64,000 nucleotides of DNA from Methylocystis bryophila (GTDB lineage Bacteria > Pseudomonadota > Alphaproteobacteria > Rhizobiales > Beijerinckiaceae): the NCBI RefSeq assembly GCF_027925445.1, contig NZ_AP027149.1:1860001-1924000 (forward strand), read 5' to 3'. Positions 43,114 to 51,488 of this stretch are shown piece by piece; the first letter of the stretch is position 1; each line of letters opens with the position of its first letter. A program made the position numbers and the translations under genes. The notes beneath the pieces were generated by a model that worked only from the letters and a program-made list of their open reading frames with translations, did no database searches and was not told the origin of the DNA.

Positions 43114-44079
43114 GTGAGCAGCCAAACGCCCTTCGTCGATCGCCTCGATCCGCTCGCGCCCCCGCCGGGCCTTAGGGGCGGCGTGTTTGCGCTCGGCAAT
43201 TTCGACGGGCTGCATCGCGGCCATGTCGCCGTGATCGAGAGAGCGAAGACGCTCGCGGCCCGGCTCGGCCGCCCTTGCGCGGTGCTGACCTTCGAGCCGC
43301 ACCCCGCTGATTTCTTCGCTGGCCATTCCGTGATCTTCCGGCTGACGCCGCCGCTCGCCAAGGCCGCCCTTCTGAAGCGGCTCGGGCTTGACGGCCTGGT
43401 CACGCTTACGTTCGACGCGGCCTTCGCCTCGCTTCCCGCGGAAAGCTTCACGAGCGACGTCCTCAGTCGACGCGTCGGCGCCTCCGCCGTCGTCGCCGGC
43501 TATGATTTTCGCTTTGGCAAGGGCAGGCGCGGCGACGCGCAATTTCTCGAGAGCGAAGGCGCGCGGCTGGGCTTCTTGGTGGAGATCGTCGAGCGCATCG
43601 TCAAGGATGAGGCCGGCAGCCTCGACGCCGTCTCCTCGACCGCGACACGCGAGGCGTTGGCGCTCGGCGACGTGCGGCTCGCTCGGAGCCTGCTTGGCCG
43701 TCCTTATTTCATCGAGGGCGAGGTCGTCAGGGGCGCGCAACGCGGAAGGAAGCTCGGCTTTCCGACCGCCAATATCGCGCTCGACGTCTCCAATCGCCTG
43801 CGGCACGGCGTCTATGCGGTGACGCTCGAGGCGCGCGGCGTCCTTTATGGTGGCGTGGCGAGCTTCGGGAGGCGTCCGACCTTCGACGACGGGCCGCCGC
43901 TGCTCGAGGTATTCGTCTTCGATTTCGACGGCGATCTTTACGGCGAGACCGTCGAGGTCGCCTTCTACGAATTTCTGCGCGGCGAGGAAAAATTTGCGTC
44001 CGTCGAGGCGCTGATTGCTCAGATGCAGAAGGATGCGCAGGCCGCGCGCGCGGTGCTGAACGACGAGGTTAGACAATAA
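43114..44079 (+). CDS. ribF: Bifunctional riboflavin kinase / FAD synthetase
   Basis: A 321-residue enzyme turning riboflavin into FMN and then FAD. The N-terminal nucleotidyltransferase domain has GlyAsnPheAspGlyLeuHisArgGlyHis and the motif with ThrPheGluProHisPro; the C-terminal kinase domain has ArgLysLeuGlyPheProThrAlaAsn and the ArgProThrPheAspAspGly segment. The length is usual. Start GTG 43114. It follows maoC closely and ends at a shared terminator hairpin. Confidence 0.95.
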   Translation: MSSQTPFVDRLDPLAPPPGLRGGVFALGNFDGLHRGHVAVIERAKTLAARLGRPCAVLTFEPHPADFFAGHSVIFRLTPPLAKAALLKRLGLDGLVTLTFDAAFASLPAESFTSDVLSRRVGASAVVAGYDFRFGKGRRGDAQFLESEGARLGFLVEIVERIVKDEAGSLDAVSSTATREALALGDVRLARSLLGRPYFIEGEVVRGAQRGRKLGFPTANIALDVSNRLRHGVYAVTLEARGVLYGGVASFGRRPTFDDGPPLLEVFVFDFDGDLYGETVEVAFYEFLRGEEKFASVEALIAQMQKDAQAARAVLNDEVRQ

Positions 44080-44088
44080 AGACAACGC

Positions 44089-44112
44089 GGGGCGCGCCAA
44101 GCGACGCGCCCC
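44089..44112. terminator. Bidirectional terminator hairpin
   Basis: GGGGCGCG (44089-44096), 8-base loop, CGCGCCCC (44105-44112): a perfect stem in the 48-base gap between convergent ribF and the DUF1236 gene. An A-rich run precedes it on the plus strand, which would be a T tract for the minus-strand transcript. Confidence 0.65.
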
Positions 44113-44127
44113 TCTCGGTTGATCGGC

Positions 44128-44982
44128 TCAGCCGCAGGGACCGCCGGCGCGGGGCGCCACAATGCCTGGCGCGACGCCAGGTTCCCCTGTTTCGGGGATG
44201 ACCGCGGCGACGCGATAGGTGCGCGGATCGACGATGACGATGTCGTCCTCGACGATGACGAACTTATAGCCCCTGTATCGCGGGACGATCGCCACCACGT
44301 TCGACGGCAAGACAGCCAGACGCTCGCTGCGGGGGACGACCGCCCCGACATTTAGCCCGAAGTCGGCGTGATCGATGCGAGCTGCATGGTCATTCCTGAC
44401 CGTGTCGCGGATCCTGGCCTGCTGGTCGGGGGATATCGCCGCCCCTTGTGCTCGCGCCTGACCTTGCAATGGCTGTTGTCGTGTCGCCTGCGCGCCGGTT
44501 TGCGCAGGCGTTGCCGCACCTTGCCGCGCGCCAGCGCGCCCTTGCGCGCCAAGCTGCTGCGCATTGGGACGCTGCGACGCGCGTTGACCGGGTTGAATCT
44601 GCTGCCCAGCGGGCTTGCTTTGCTCTGTGGGTCCGGCCCCGTTTTCACTCTGGCCGATACGCCCCGTCTGCTGGTTCGGCGTTTGGCCCTCGGTTGCGCG
44701 CTGCTCGCTCGCATTCCCCGTCTGTCCCGCGCCATCCTTCAAGCCCGATCGAGCGTCTGATTGTTCCGCCCCTCGCTGCGCGGCGGAACCGGCTCCCTGC
44801 TCAGCGGCTGCGCCTTGCTGCGGAGGCTGGGTTTCTTTCGTTCGAGCTTGTTCGGGCGCTTGGGAATAGATCGGGCTGCTGTGTCGCCCAGATCTATCTG
44901 TTTGCGCTGTTTGCGCGTTGGCGAGCGCGGCCGCAGAGATCAGAGCCGCGAGCGTTACGCCTGTCCTGATTGTGTTTTTCAT
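44128..44982 (-). CDS. Exported DUF1236 protein with long Gln/Ala-rich linker
   Basis: A protein of 284 residues. Residues 1-23 are a signal peptide (LeuAlaAlaLeuIleSerAlaAlaAlaLeuAlaAsnAla). Residues ~30-185 are a low-complexity region rich in Gln, Ala, Gly and Pro with few hydrophobics, likely disordered. The C-terminal ~90 residues are a DUF1236 domain: LeuAsnValGlyAlaValValProArg, then AlaIleValProArgTyrArgGlyTyrLys and ValAspProArgThrTyr. I start at ATG 44982 because the signal peptide begins there; the frame runs further upstream without any such feature. Function unknown; common in Rhizobiales. Confidence 0.82.
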   Translation of the reverse strand: MKNTIRTGVTLAALISAAALANAQTAQTDRSGRHSSPIYSQAPEQARTKETQPPQQGAAAEQGAGSAAQRGAEQSDARSGLKDGAGQTGNASEQRATEGQTPNQQTGRIGQSENGAGPTEQSKPAGQQIQPGQRASQRPNAQQLGAQGRAGARQGAATPAQTGAQATRQQPLQGQARAQGAAISPDQQARIRDTVRNDHAARIDHADFGLNVGAVVPRSERLAVLPSNVVAIVPRYRGYKFVIVEDDIVIVDPRTYRVAAVIPETGEPGVAPGIVAPRAGGPCG

Positions 44983-45195
44983 GGGATTGCCCCGTGGTGC
45001 ACCGTTTGTGCGGCAATAAACAAGGGCAAATGGACGGAGCGCCAACTGCGGAAAAGTACCGGCGCCGAGATAAGGGGTTCCCCTCCCCGAGGGCGTGCTT
45101 GTTTTTCCACCCAAGTCGGTCGAGCTGCGGCTCAGTCTTCAGACGCGAGCAGAAAGCTTGGGCGGCGTCTCGAGCCCAACACTGCTGAGAGGACT

Positions 45196-45870
45196 CTAAT
45201 GTGCCCGATGACGGATGAGCGTGGCGGTCCCGTGCGGCGCCATGGAGTTCAAGACGTGCTCGACGAGCGGCGCTATTCCGGCGACGACCCGCGCGACGCC
45301 CAAGGCGTTCGGATGCTTGTTATCGCTCAACATCAGCGCAGGATGGCCGTACACGCCCTGCAGGAAAAACGGGTACAAGGGGAGGTGATGCGCCCGCGCA
45401 ACGTTCGGGAAGATATTGTTGAAGCCGACGACATAATAGGGACCGTTCTTTGGTAACGAAAACATGCCTGCAAGGAGCACGCGCGCGCCTTGCGCCTCGA
45501 ATTTCGAGATAATGGCGTCAAGGTTTTGATAGGTCACCTTCGGATCGACCTGGTCCAGCATGTCGTTGGCGCCCAACTCCAAAATGACGAGGTCGGGATG
45601 ACGTTCAAGCGCCATATCGATGCGGGCAAGACCATCGGCAGTCGTGTCGCCGGGGCCGGAGTCATTCCAGACGATAACGTCGTGGCCGTCCGCGAGCAGC
45701 TTGTGTTTCAGAACAGTGGCGAAATCCTGCCCCTCCTGCAGTTCGAACCCCGAGCTGAGGCTGTCGCCAAAAACCAGGATTTGCAGCGGGCGGGCAGCCG
45801 CCGAAGACGCGAGCATGACGAGCGGCAAGGCGAGGAAGAGGATCACTCGGTAGATCTTCGATGCGAACAT
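45196..45870 (-). CDS. Exported SGNH-family arylesterase (TesA-like)
   Basis: A protein of 224 residues: signal peptide at 1-27 (hydrophobic core, AlaAlaAlaArg), then a GDSL/SGNH hydrolase with block I PheGlyAspSerLeuSerSerGly, block II containing GlyProGlyAspThrThr, block III GlyAlaAsnAspMet and block V AspAsnLysHisProAsn. It resembles E. coli TesA and rhizobial arylesterases and would act in the periplasm on esters or thioesters. ATG 45870 is chosen since it puts the signal peptide at the terminus; a longer frame to 45990 is not supported. Confidence 0.87.
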   Translation of the reverse strand: MFASKIYRVILFLALPLVMLASSAAARPLQILVFGDSLSSGFELQEGQDFATVLKHKLLADGHDVIVWNDSGPGDTTADGLARIDMALERHPDLVILELGANDMLDQVDPKVTYQNLDAIISKFEAQGARVLLAGMFSLPKNGPYYVVGFNNIFPNVARAHHLPLYPFFLQGVYGHPALMLSDNKHPNALGVARVVAGIAPLVEHVLNSMAPHGTATLIRHRAH

Positions 45871-46048
45871 GTCTCTCGCCTTTGCGCGCAATAGAAATTT
45901 GGGAATCGCCACCCAATGGCTTCCGCGGCAGCGCCATAGTCCTTTAGTTTGAAGTTTCTGACAAGCGCAAGGGCGACACACGCGCTTCACAGCGCAGATG
46001 AGCCGGGGAGAGCTTCCCCCGCCTGGGCTTGCCTGCTATTCGCCCGGA

Positions 46049-46729
46049 ATGAACGAAGCCCTCCCGCACCGCCGGCTGCACGGCCGCTCGAAAGGCAAGG
46101 CCCTGCGCCGCCACCAGGCCGAGCTTGTCGAAACACTGCTGCCTCGGCTTTCTCTCGATCTCGAAAGCCCCTTCGAGCCCGCCTCGCTCTTCCCGGCGTC
46201 GAAAGAGTTGCGGCTCGAGATCGGTTTCGGCGGCGGCGAGCACCTGATCGAGGCGGCGATCCGGGAGCCTGATGTCGGGTTTATCGGCTGCGAGCCCTTC
46301 GTCAACGGGGTCGCGAAGCTGCTCGCGGCGATCGAGCCGGCGGGCGTCCGAAATATCAGACTCCATCGAGGGGACGCGGCGCTCGTTCTCGACTGGCTTC
46401 CGGAAGCGAGCCTCTCTCGCGTCTACCTCTTTTACCCCGATCCTTGGCCGAAGCGACGCCAGCGCAAGCGTCGCTTCGTCAATCGTGAGACTCTCGATCT
46501 CCTCGCGCGCGCGATGCGCCGAGGCAGTGAATTACGATTCGCGACCGATATCGACGATTACGCCGCCTGGACGCTCGCCCGCCTTCGCACACACCCGGCC
46601 TTCTCCTGGCGCGCGAGTTGCTCCCTGGATTGGACACAGCCCTGGGAGGGATGGACGTCGACCAAATATGAGCGCAAGGCGATAGCGGAAGGACGGAAAC
46701 CCGTTTATTTGACCTTTTTGCGCCTTTGA
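46049..46729 (+). CDS. trmB: tRNA (guanine-N7)-methyltransferase
   Basis: A 226-residue SAM-dependent enzyme making m7G46 in tRNA. The SAM-binding loop is GluIleGlyPheGlyGlyGlyGluHis, followed by GlyCysGluProPhe, and the family motif TyrProAspProTrpProLysArgArg is intact; the C-terminal ThrLysTyrGluArgLysAla is typical. The ATG at 46049 gives a normal N-terminus beginning just before HisGlyArgSerLysGlyLysAla; an ATG at 45998 would add 17 residues. The usual alphaproteobacterial neighbour metK is not here. Confidence 0.93.
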   Translation: MNEALPHRRLHGRSKGKALRRHQAELVETLLPRLSLDLESPFEPASLFPASKELRLEIGFGGGEHLIEAAIREPDVGFIGCEPFVNGVAKLLAAIEPAGVRNIRLHRGDAALVLDWLPEASLSRVYLFYPDPWPKRRQRKRRFVNRETLDLLARAMRRGSELRFATDIDDYAAWTLARLRTHPAFSWRASCSLDWTQPWEGWTSTKYERKAIAEGRKPVYLTFLRL

Positions 46730-46760
46730 CGCCAACCGGCGCGTTGCGGGAGTCCCTTCA

Positions 46761-47657
46761 ATGAATTCTGATAGTTTCACGCCCTCGCCGAGTGGAGCGG
46801 CGCCCAAGGAGGCGACGAGCGCGAGCCTGCGCGCGGATGTTTTAGAAGCGTCGCTGCGCCGCCTCGTGGTCGTCGAATTTTACGCGCCGAACGCCGCGCC
46901 TTGCGCCGCGTTGGGGCGTAGCCTGGCGCGCCTCGTCGCCGCGACGGAAGGCAAGGTGGCGCATGTGCGGCTGAATGTCGCCACGGAGCCGGCGATCGCC
47001 GCTCAGCTTGGCGTGAAGGCCGTGCCGGCGGTGATCGTCTTCGACCGCGGCCGCGCGACGGACGGCTTCGTCGGCGCCATTTCCGAGCGGGAGATCCGGG
47101 GCTTTCTGGAGCGGCTTGTGGGTCCGATCGCCGCCGACGTGGACGCTTTCCGCCAGCTTGAGCAATTGCAAGCGGAAGGCGATCTCGCCGGCGCGGAGGC
47201 GCTGTTGCGCTCACTTCTTGAGCAGGAGGCGCCGACAGCGCGGGCGGTCGCTGAACTCTGTCGGCTTTTGACTGAATCTGAGCGGCTCGACGAGGCTGAA
47301 GCGCTTCTCTCCTCCGCCCCGGAAAGCTTGCGCCGGGACGCAGCGATCGCCGCCGCCGTCGCCGCGCTCGAAAACGCCCGTCAGGCAAGCGCGTTGGGCG
47401 AGGTGGAGGAGCTGCGGCGCCGCACGCTCGCCTCTCCCGAGGACGCGCAAGCGCGGTTCGACCTCGCCCTGGCTCTAAATGCGAAAGGGTTGCGCGAGGA
47501 AGCCGCAGCCGAGCTTCTTGACATTGTTCGGCGCGACCGTACTTGGAACGACGATGGAGCCCGCAAGCAGCTCGTCCAGTTCTTCGACGCCTGGGGGCCG
47601 ACCGACAAGGCGACCATTGCGGCGCGCAGAAGGCTGTCGTCGGTCCTGTTTTCGTGA
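46761..47657 (+). CDS. Thioredoxin-fold/TPR protein (CnoX-like) with degenerate active site
   Basis: A 298-residue protein with an N-terminal thioredoxin domain (to ~125) and a C-terminal tetratricopeptide-like helical region. The domain plan is that of CnoX/YbbN chaperedoxins, which hold unfolded proteins for GroEL. The expected Trp-Cys-x-x-Cys is AsnAlaAlaProCys at residues 44-48: only the second cysteine remains, and the Trp is gone. The cis-proline segment (LysAlaValProAlaVal) is kept. Redox disulfide exchange is thus unlikely, but a chaperone role is possible, as for the E. coli protein, which also lacks a full pair. Confidence 0.85.
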   Translation: MNSDSFTPSPSGAAPKEATSASLRADVLEASLRRLVVVEFYAPNAAPCAALGRSLARLVAATEGKVAHVRLNVATEPAIAAQLGVKAVPAVIVFDRGRATDGFVGAISEREIRGFLERLVGPIAADVDAFRQLEQLQAEGDLAGAEALLRSLLEQEAPTARAVAELCRLLTESERLDEAEALLSSAPESLRRDAAIAAAVAALENARQASALGEVEELRRRTLASPEDAQARFDLALALNAKGLREEAAAELLDIVRRDRTWNDDGARKQLVQFFDAWGPTDKATIAARRRLSSVLFS

Positions 47658-47707
47658 CGAGAACGTCGCACGGCGGAGAGGGTCCCGGCGCGGGTGAGGG
47701 TGGCGGC

Positions 47708-48388
47708 ATGACGATGAACAGGCCATACCTTTCGACCGACGAGCTGCCTCAGACGCTGCGCCTGATGCCTCTCGCCGGCGCGTTGCTGCTACCGCGCGGC
47801 GAGCTGCCGCTCAATATTTTCGAGCCGCGCTATCTTGCGATGGTCGACGCGGCGCTGGCCTCTGATCGTCTCGTCGGCATGGTGCAGCCGGCCATGCGGC
47901 CCTGCGCCGATTCGCTGACGCCTCTATGCGAGATCGGTTGCGCTGGCCGACTCACACGTCTCGCTGAAACGGGAGACGGCCGTTATCTCGTCACGCTCTG
48001 CGGAGTTGGCCGCTACCGCATCCTCGCCGAGCTCGAGAACGACGAGCCTTACCGCTCGGCCAGGGTGGATTTCACGCCCTTCGCGCGCGATCTCGAAGCT
48101 GGCGCAGGCGAAGCGGCGGTCGACCGGCTTCGAATGATCGAAATGTTGCGCAGTTTTGCGAGTTCTTCTCGACTCGAGGTCGATTGGACGAGCATAGACG
48201 CCGCTCCGACTGAAACGCTCGTCAATGCGCTCGCGATGATGAGTCCGTTTGGCGCAAGAGAGAAGCAGTCGCTCCTTGAGGCGGAGGATCTCAAGACGCG
48301 GGCGGAAATCCTGATCGCGCTGGCGCAATTCGACCTGGCGCAGGCGCAGAGCGCAATGCCGCCGGACGTCAAGGCGAGGCCGCACTGA
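47708..48388 (+). CDS. LON N-terminal (substrate-binding) domain protein
   Basis: A 226-residue stand-alone LON substrate-binding (PUA-like) domain. Characteristic stretches are LeuMetProLeuAlaGlyAlaLeuLeuLeuProArgGly and LeuAsnIlePheGluProArgTyrLeuAlaMetVal, then the ValGlyArgTyrArgIle core and a helical C-terminus. No protease domain follows, as in the common proteobacterial short family. It usually stands next to a thioredoxin-TPR gene and a Trm112-like gene, as here. Start ATG 47708, 50 bases after the previous stop. Biological role not established. Confidence 0.9.
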   Translation: MTMNRPYLSTDELPQTLRLMPLAGALLLPRGELPLNIFEPRYLAMVDAALASDRLVGMVQPAMRPCADSLTPLCEIGCAGRLTRLAETGDGRYLVTLCGVGRYRILAELENDEPYRSARVDFTPFARDLEAGAGEAAVDRLRMIEMLRSFASSSRLEVDWTSIDAAPTETLVNALAMMSPFGAREKQSLLEAEDLKTRAEILIALAQFDLAQAQSAMPPDVKARPH

Positions 48389-48390
48389 GC

Positions 48391-48443
48391 TAGAGCATGT
48401 CCCGGAAAAGTGCGAAGCGGTTTTCCGGTCAGGACATGCTCTA
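48391..48443. repeat. Rhizobiales palindromic repeat, complete copy
   Basis: TAGAGCATGTCC (48391-48402) and GGACATGCTCTA (48432-48443) are perfect reverse complements, enclosing CGGAAAAGTGCGAAGCGG and TTTTCCG, a second inner stem. This is the full form of the element present as partial copies at 32778-32814 and 40788-40823, with a decayed trace near 54720. Confidence 0.8.
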
Positions 48444-48470
48444 AGTTTTTGACTTGGCGCGATTCCTAAT

Positions 48471-48508
48471 CGCTCGAACGATACCGTTCGAGCGGGAAAC
48501 GCGCTAAA
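48471..48508. repeat. Short palindromic repeat, second family (copy B)
   Basis: CGCTCGAACG, ATAC, CGTTCGAGCG (perfect 10-base arms, 48471-48494), then GGAAACGCGCTAAAG. It matches copy A at 42583-42621 and lies 27 bases after the complete first-family repeat. The whole gap 48389-48622 is filled by such sequences plus the Trm112-like gene leader. Confidence 0.65.
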
Positions 48509-48622
48509 GCGAATTCTCGCAAGAGTTGATAGGCTTTTGCAAATTGGATTCGCTCCTCTCGATCTGGCGCCATTTCATGTCGCTCGAACAGGGGCAGCCA
48601 TCTCTCGCAGGGGAGCAAACTA

Positions 48623-48838
48623 ATGAACGATTCCAAAGAGACCACGCCTCCTGAAACAGCCGAACCGAGGCGCGTGGATCCGCGACTTCTCGAAATCCTG
48701 GTCTGCCCGCTGACCAAGACGACGCTCGAATATGACGTGGAGCGTCAGGAGCTGATTTCCCGTCAGGCGCATCTCGCCTATCCGATTCGCGACGGCATCC
48801 CCATCATGCTCAGCGATGAGGCGCGCCCGCTCGAGTAA
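48623..48838 (+). CDS. Trm112/UPF0434-like zinc-ribbon protein
   Basis: A 71-residue protein. The Trm112 core is visible: LeuLeuGluIleLeuValCysProLeuThrLysThr, then TyrProIleArgAspGlyIleProIleMetLeu. Bacterial members keep only one cysteine of the zinc site, as here. It may act as an activator of methyltransferases by analogy with eukaryotic Trm112, but the bacterial role is unproven. It is transcribed with the following thioesterase gene, whose start is seven bases after its stop. Confidence 0.88.
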   Translation: MNDSKETTPPETAEPRRVDPRLLEILVCPLTKTTLEYDVERQELISRQAHLAYPIRDGIPIMLSDEARPLE

Positions 48839-48845
48839 TCGCTCC

Positions 48846-49727
48846 ATGGCGATCAACGCTTCGCTCGACGAGCTCTTGAGGCTGCTCGATCTCGAAACTC
48901 TTGGCGAGGACCGGTTCCGCGGCTTCAGTCCTGCGAACGCGCCGAGGGCGGTCTACGGCGGTCAGGCGATCGCGCAGGCGCTCGTCGCGGCGCAACGCAC
49001 CGTGCCCGCCGACCGGCCGGTTCACTCCCTGCATGGCTATTTCATCCTCGCCGGCGATCCAAAGACGCCCATCGATTACAGCGTCGAGCGCGTGCGCGAC
49101 GGCAGGAGCTTCACGACGCGCCGCTGCGCCGCGCGGCAGAACGGCCAGACGATTTTCTCGCTCGAGGCTTCGTTCCAGATCGTCGAGGAGGGCTTCGATC
49201 ACGCGATCGAAATGCCGGAGGTTCCTTCACCCGAAAGCCTGCCGACTTCGAGCGCTCTCGCAGATCGGCTGCAATCGTTTTTGCCGCAGGGCGTGCTTGC
49301 GCGCTTGCAGGCGCCGTCAGCGCTCGACATGCGGGTCGTCGATCCCGCGGCGGCCTTCGGCATGACGAAGCCCGGCTCGGTACGGCAATATTTCTGGTTC
49401 CGCATCGGGGGCCCTTTGTCCGATGACGACGCGCTTCATCGCGCGCTGCTCGCTTATCTCTCGGATATGACGCTGCTCAACACGGCGCTCGCGATCCATG
49501 GCCGCACCATCTTCGAGCGCTCCTTGCAGGTGGCGAGCCTTGACCATGCGCTCTGGTTTCACCGGCCGTTCCGCGCGGATGAATGGCTGCTTTATGCGCA
49601 GGAGAGTCCGAGCGCATCGGGCGCACGCGCGCTGACCCGAGGGGCTTTGTTCACAAGGGAAGGCCGGCTCGTCGCTTCCGTCGCGCAGGAGGGGCTGATC
49701 CGGCAGCGCGACCAGGAACGGCGCTGA
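48846..49727 (+). CDS. tesB: Acyl-CoA thioesterase II
   Basis: A 293-residue double hot-dog enzyme that hydrolyses acyl-CoA to free acid and CoA. Typical motifs: ArgValTyrGlyGlyGlnAlaIleAlaGlnAla-like segment (AlaValTyrGlyGlyGlnAla) near the N-terminus, SerLeuHisGlyTyrPhe, ArgAspGlyArgSerPheThrThrArg, and near the C-terminus SerLeuAspHisAlaLeuTrpPheHis with the catalytic Asp. ATG 48846 gives normal length; 48816 would overlap the previous gene. Confidence 0.93.
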   Translation: MAINASLDELLRLLDLETLGEDRFRGFSPANAPRAVYGGQAIAQALVAAQRTVPADRPVHSLHGYFILAGDPKTPIDYSVERVRDGRSFTTRRCAARQNGQTIFSLEASFQIVEEGFDHAIEMPEVPSPESLPTSSALADRLQSFLPQGVLARLQAPSALDMRVVDPAAAFGMTKPGSVRQYFWFRIGGPLSDDDALHRALLAYLSDMTLLNTALAIHGRTIFERSLQVASLDHALWFHRPFRADEWLLYAQESPSASGARALTRGALFTREGRLVASVAQEGLIRQRDQERR

Positions 49728-49873
49728 ATGATACAAGCCGGCGCATTGCCGATAAGAGCTGCGGCCCGGTCGTGATCGCAGCCTGCCAGCCTCTTGGCGT
49801 CAATGATACATCGATCGCCTGAGGCATCACTCAAGCCAGCTCCTGCGCGGCCAGCGCACAGTGGGAGTCTTCC

Positions 49874-51466
49874 TCAAGGACAGGACACGACACTCTCGAT
49901 GCCTTCACGTCTCACCGATCCGTTCTGCCCCGAGAGGCCGCGCACATTCTTCAGTTCGACGCTGATATTGTCGTCGCCCGCGGCGAGGATGAAATCCTGA
50001 AGCGCTTCGAGAATGTCGTGATCGATGAAGCTCGCGCGCGCGCCGTCGATCACGACATAGCTGCCTTCGTCGATGCTTTCGAGCGTTGCCCGCAGCGGCG
50101 CTTTGTGTAGGAAGGACAAGTCCTTTTGTAGCCGCAGCAGATAATTCCTGCCGTCCTTCGTCAGCGTGAAAGCTGAAAAGTAATTGGCGCGCAGCACGAA
50201 GAAGAGACCGACAGCCATACCGATCGCTATGCCTTTCAGCAGATCGGTGAGAAGGATCGCGGCTATGGTGATGGCGAAAGGCGCAAACTGATTGAAGCCT
50301 TTCGCATATTGCTCCATCAGCAGTTGCGGTTTTGCGAGCTTGTAACCGGTCAGAAGGAGCACGGCGGCGAGGCAGGCGAGCGGGATCATATTGAGAAAAT
50401 GCGCCAGGAACATCACGCTCAGCAGCAAAAGAGCGCCATGCACAATGCTCGCGATTTTGGTGTGCGCGCCGGCGTTGATATTGGCGGAGCTGCGGACGAT
50501 CACCGCGGTGATCGGCAGGCCGCCGAGCATGCCGCTGACGAAATTGCCCACGCCCTGCGCCGTCAATTCCTGATTGGTCGGCGCTGTGCGCTTTAAGGGA
50601 TCGAGCTTGTCGGCGGCTTCCAGACTGAGCAGCGTTTCAAGACTTCCAACAAGCGCGAGCGTGGCCGCCGTCACGAAAATTTCCGGGTCCTTGAGGCGGG
50701 AAAAATCCGGCAATTGCAGATGGCCAATAAAGTCGGCCGGCCCGCTGATTGGCGGCAGCGCGACGAGATGCTGCGCCTGAATCGCAAAAGCCGGAAAGGC
50801 GGAAGTCGTCAGGAGATTATAGGCGACGCCGAACAGCACCGCGATCAACGGCGCCGGCGCCAGCGAGAGAAATCGATTCTTCTTGATAAGCGGCGTTTCC
50901 CACAAAAGCAGAATAGCGAGCGAGACGACGCTGACGACGATGGCGCCGAGCGAGAGCGACCCCAGCGCCTCCCACACGAAAGAGAAGGTCGCGTTGCTGT
51001 CATCCTCGACGAAAGAAAGATCGCTCTCGGCATCGGCGTCATAACCTAAGGCGTGGGGCAATTGCTTCATAATTAGGATGACGCCGATAGCGGCGAGCAT
51101 CCCCTTGATGACGGCGGAGGGGAAATAGGCGCCGATCACGCCGGCGCGCAGAACGGCCATGGCGAGTTGCATTAGCCCGGCCAGCATTGTCGCCGCCAGC
51201 ATGCCGCGAAAGCCATATTTCTCGGCTGCTAGCGCGACGATTACCGTGAGGCCGGCGGCGGGGCCAGACACGCTGAGTTGCGAGCCGCTGAACACCGAAA
51301 CAATGAGGCCGCCGACAATGCCCGCGACGACGCCGGAGAAAGGCGGCGCGCCTGAAGCGACCGCGATGCCTAGGCACAGTGGCAATGCGACGAGAAAGAC
51401 GACGACGCCCGCCGGAACGTCGTGGTTGAGATAACGGAAATAGTAATTGAGATGTTTGTGCAGCAT
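49874..51466 (-). CDS. SulP-family anion transporter (probable bicarbonate carrier)
   Basis: A 530-residue inner-membrane protein with about 11-12 hydrophobic segments and a shortened STAS-like C-terminal part (SerTyrValValIleAspGlyAlaArg...). SulP signature portions include GlyProAlaAlaGlyLeuThrVal and ThrAlaPro-like AsnGlnGluLeuThrAlaGlnGlyValGlyAsn. Start ATG 51466 has GGAGG six bases before. The gene overlaps nothing but lies 22 bases after the stop of a beta-carbonic anhydrase; SulP transporters paired with carbonic anhydrases are thought to move bicarbonate. Sulfate cannot be excluded from sequence. Confidence 0.87.
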   Translation of the reverse strand: MLHKHLNYYFRYLNHDVPAGVVVFLVALPLCLGIAVASGAPPFSGVVAGIVGGLIVSVFSGSQLSVSGPAAGLTVIVALAAEKYGFRGMLAATMLAGLMQLAMAVLRAGVIGAYFPSAVIKGMLAAIGVILIMKQLPHALGYDADAESDLSFVEDDSNATFSFVWEALGSLSLGAIVVSVVSLAILLLWETPLIKKNRFLSLAPAPLIAVLFGVAYNLLTTSAFPAFAIQAQHLVALPPISGPADFIGHLQLPDFSRLKDPEIFVTAATLALVGSLETLLSLEAADKLDPLKRTAPTNQELTAQGVGNFVSGMLGGLPITAVIVRSSANINAGAHTKIASIVHGALLLLSVMFLAHFLNMIPLACLAAVLLLTGYKLAKPQLLMEQYAKGFNQFAPFAITIAAILLTDLLKGIAIGMAVGLFFVLRANYFSAFTLTKDGRNYLLRLQKDLSFLHKAPLRATLESIDEGSYVVIDGARASFIDHDILEALQDFILAAGDDNISVELKNVRGLSGQNGSVRREGIESVVSCP

Positions 51467-51488
51467 GCGCGCCTCCGCCTTTTGACGT

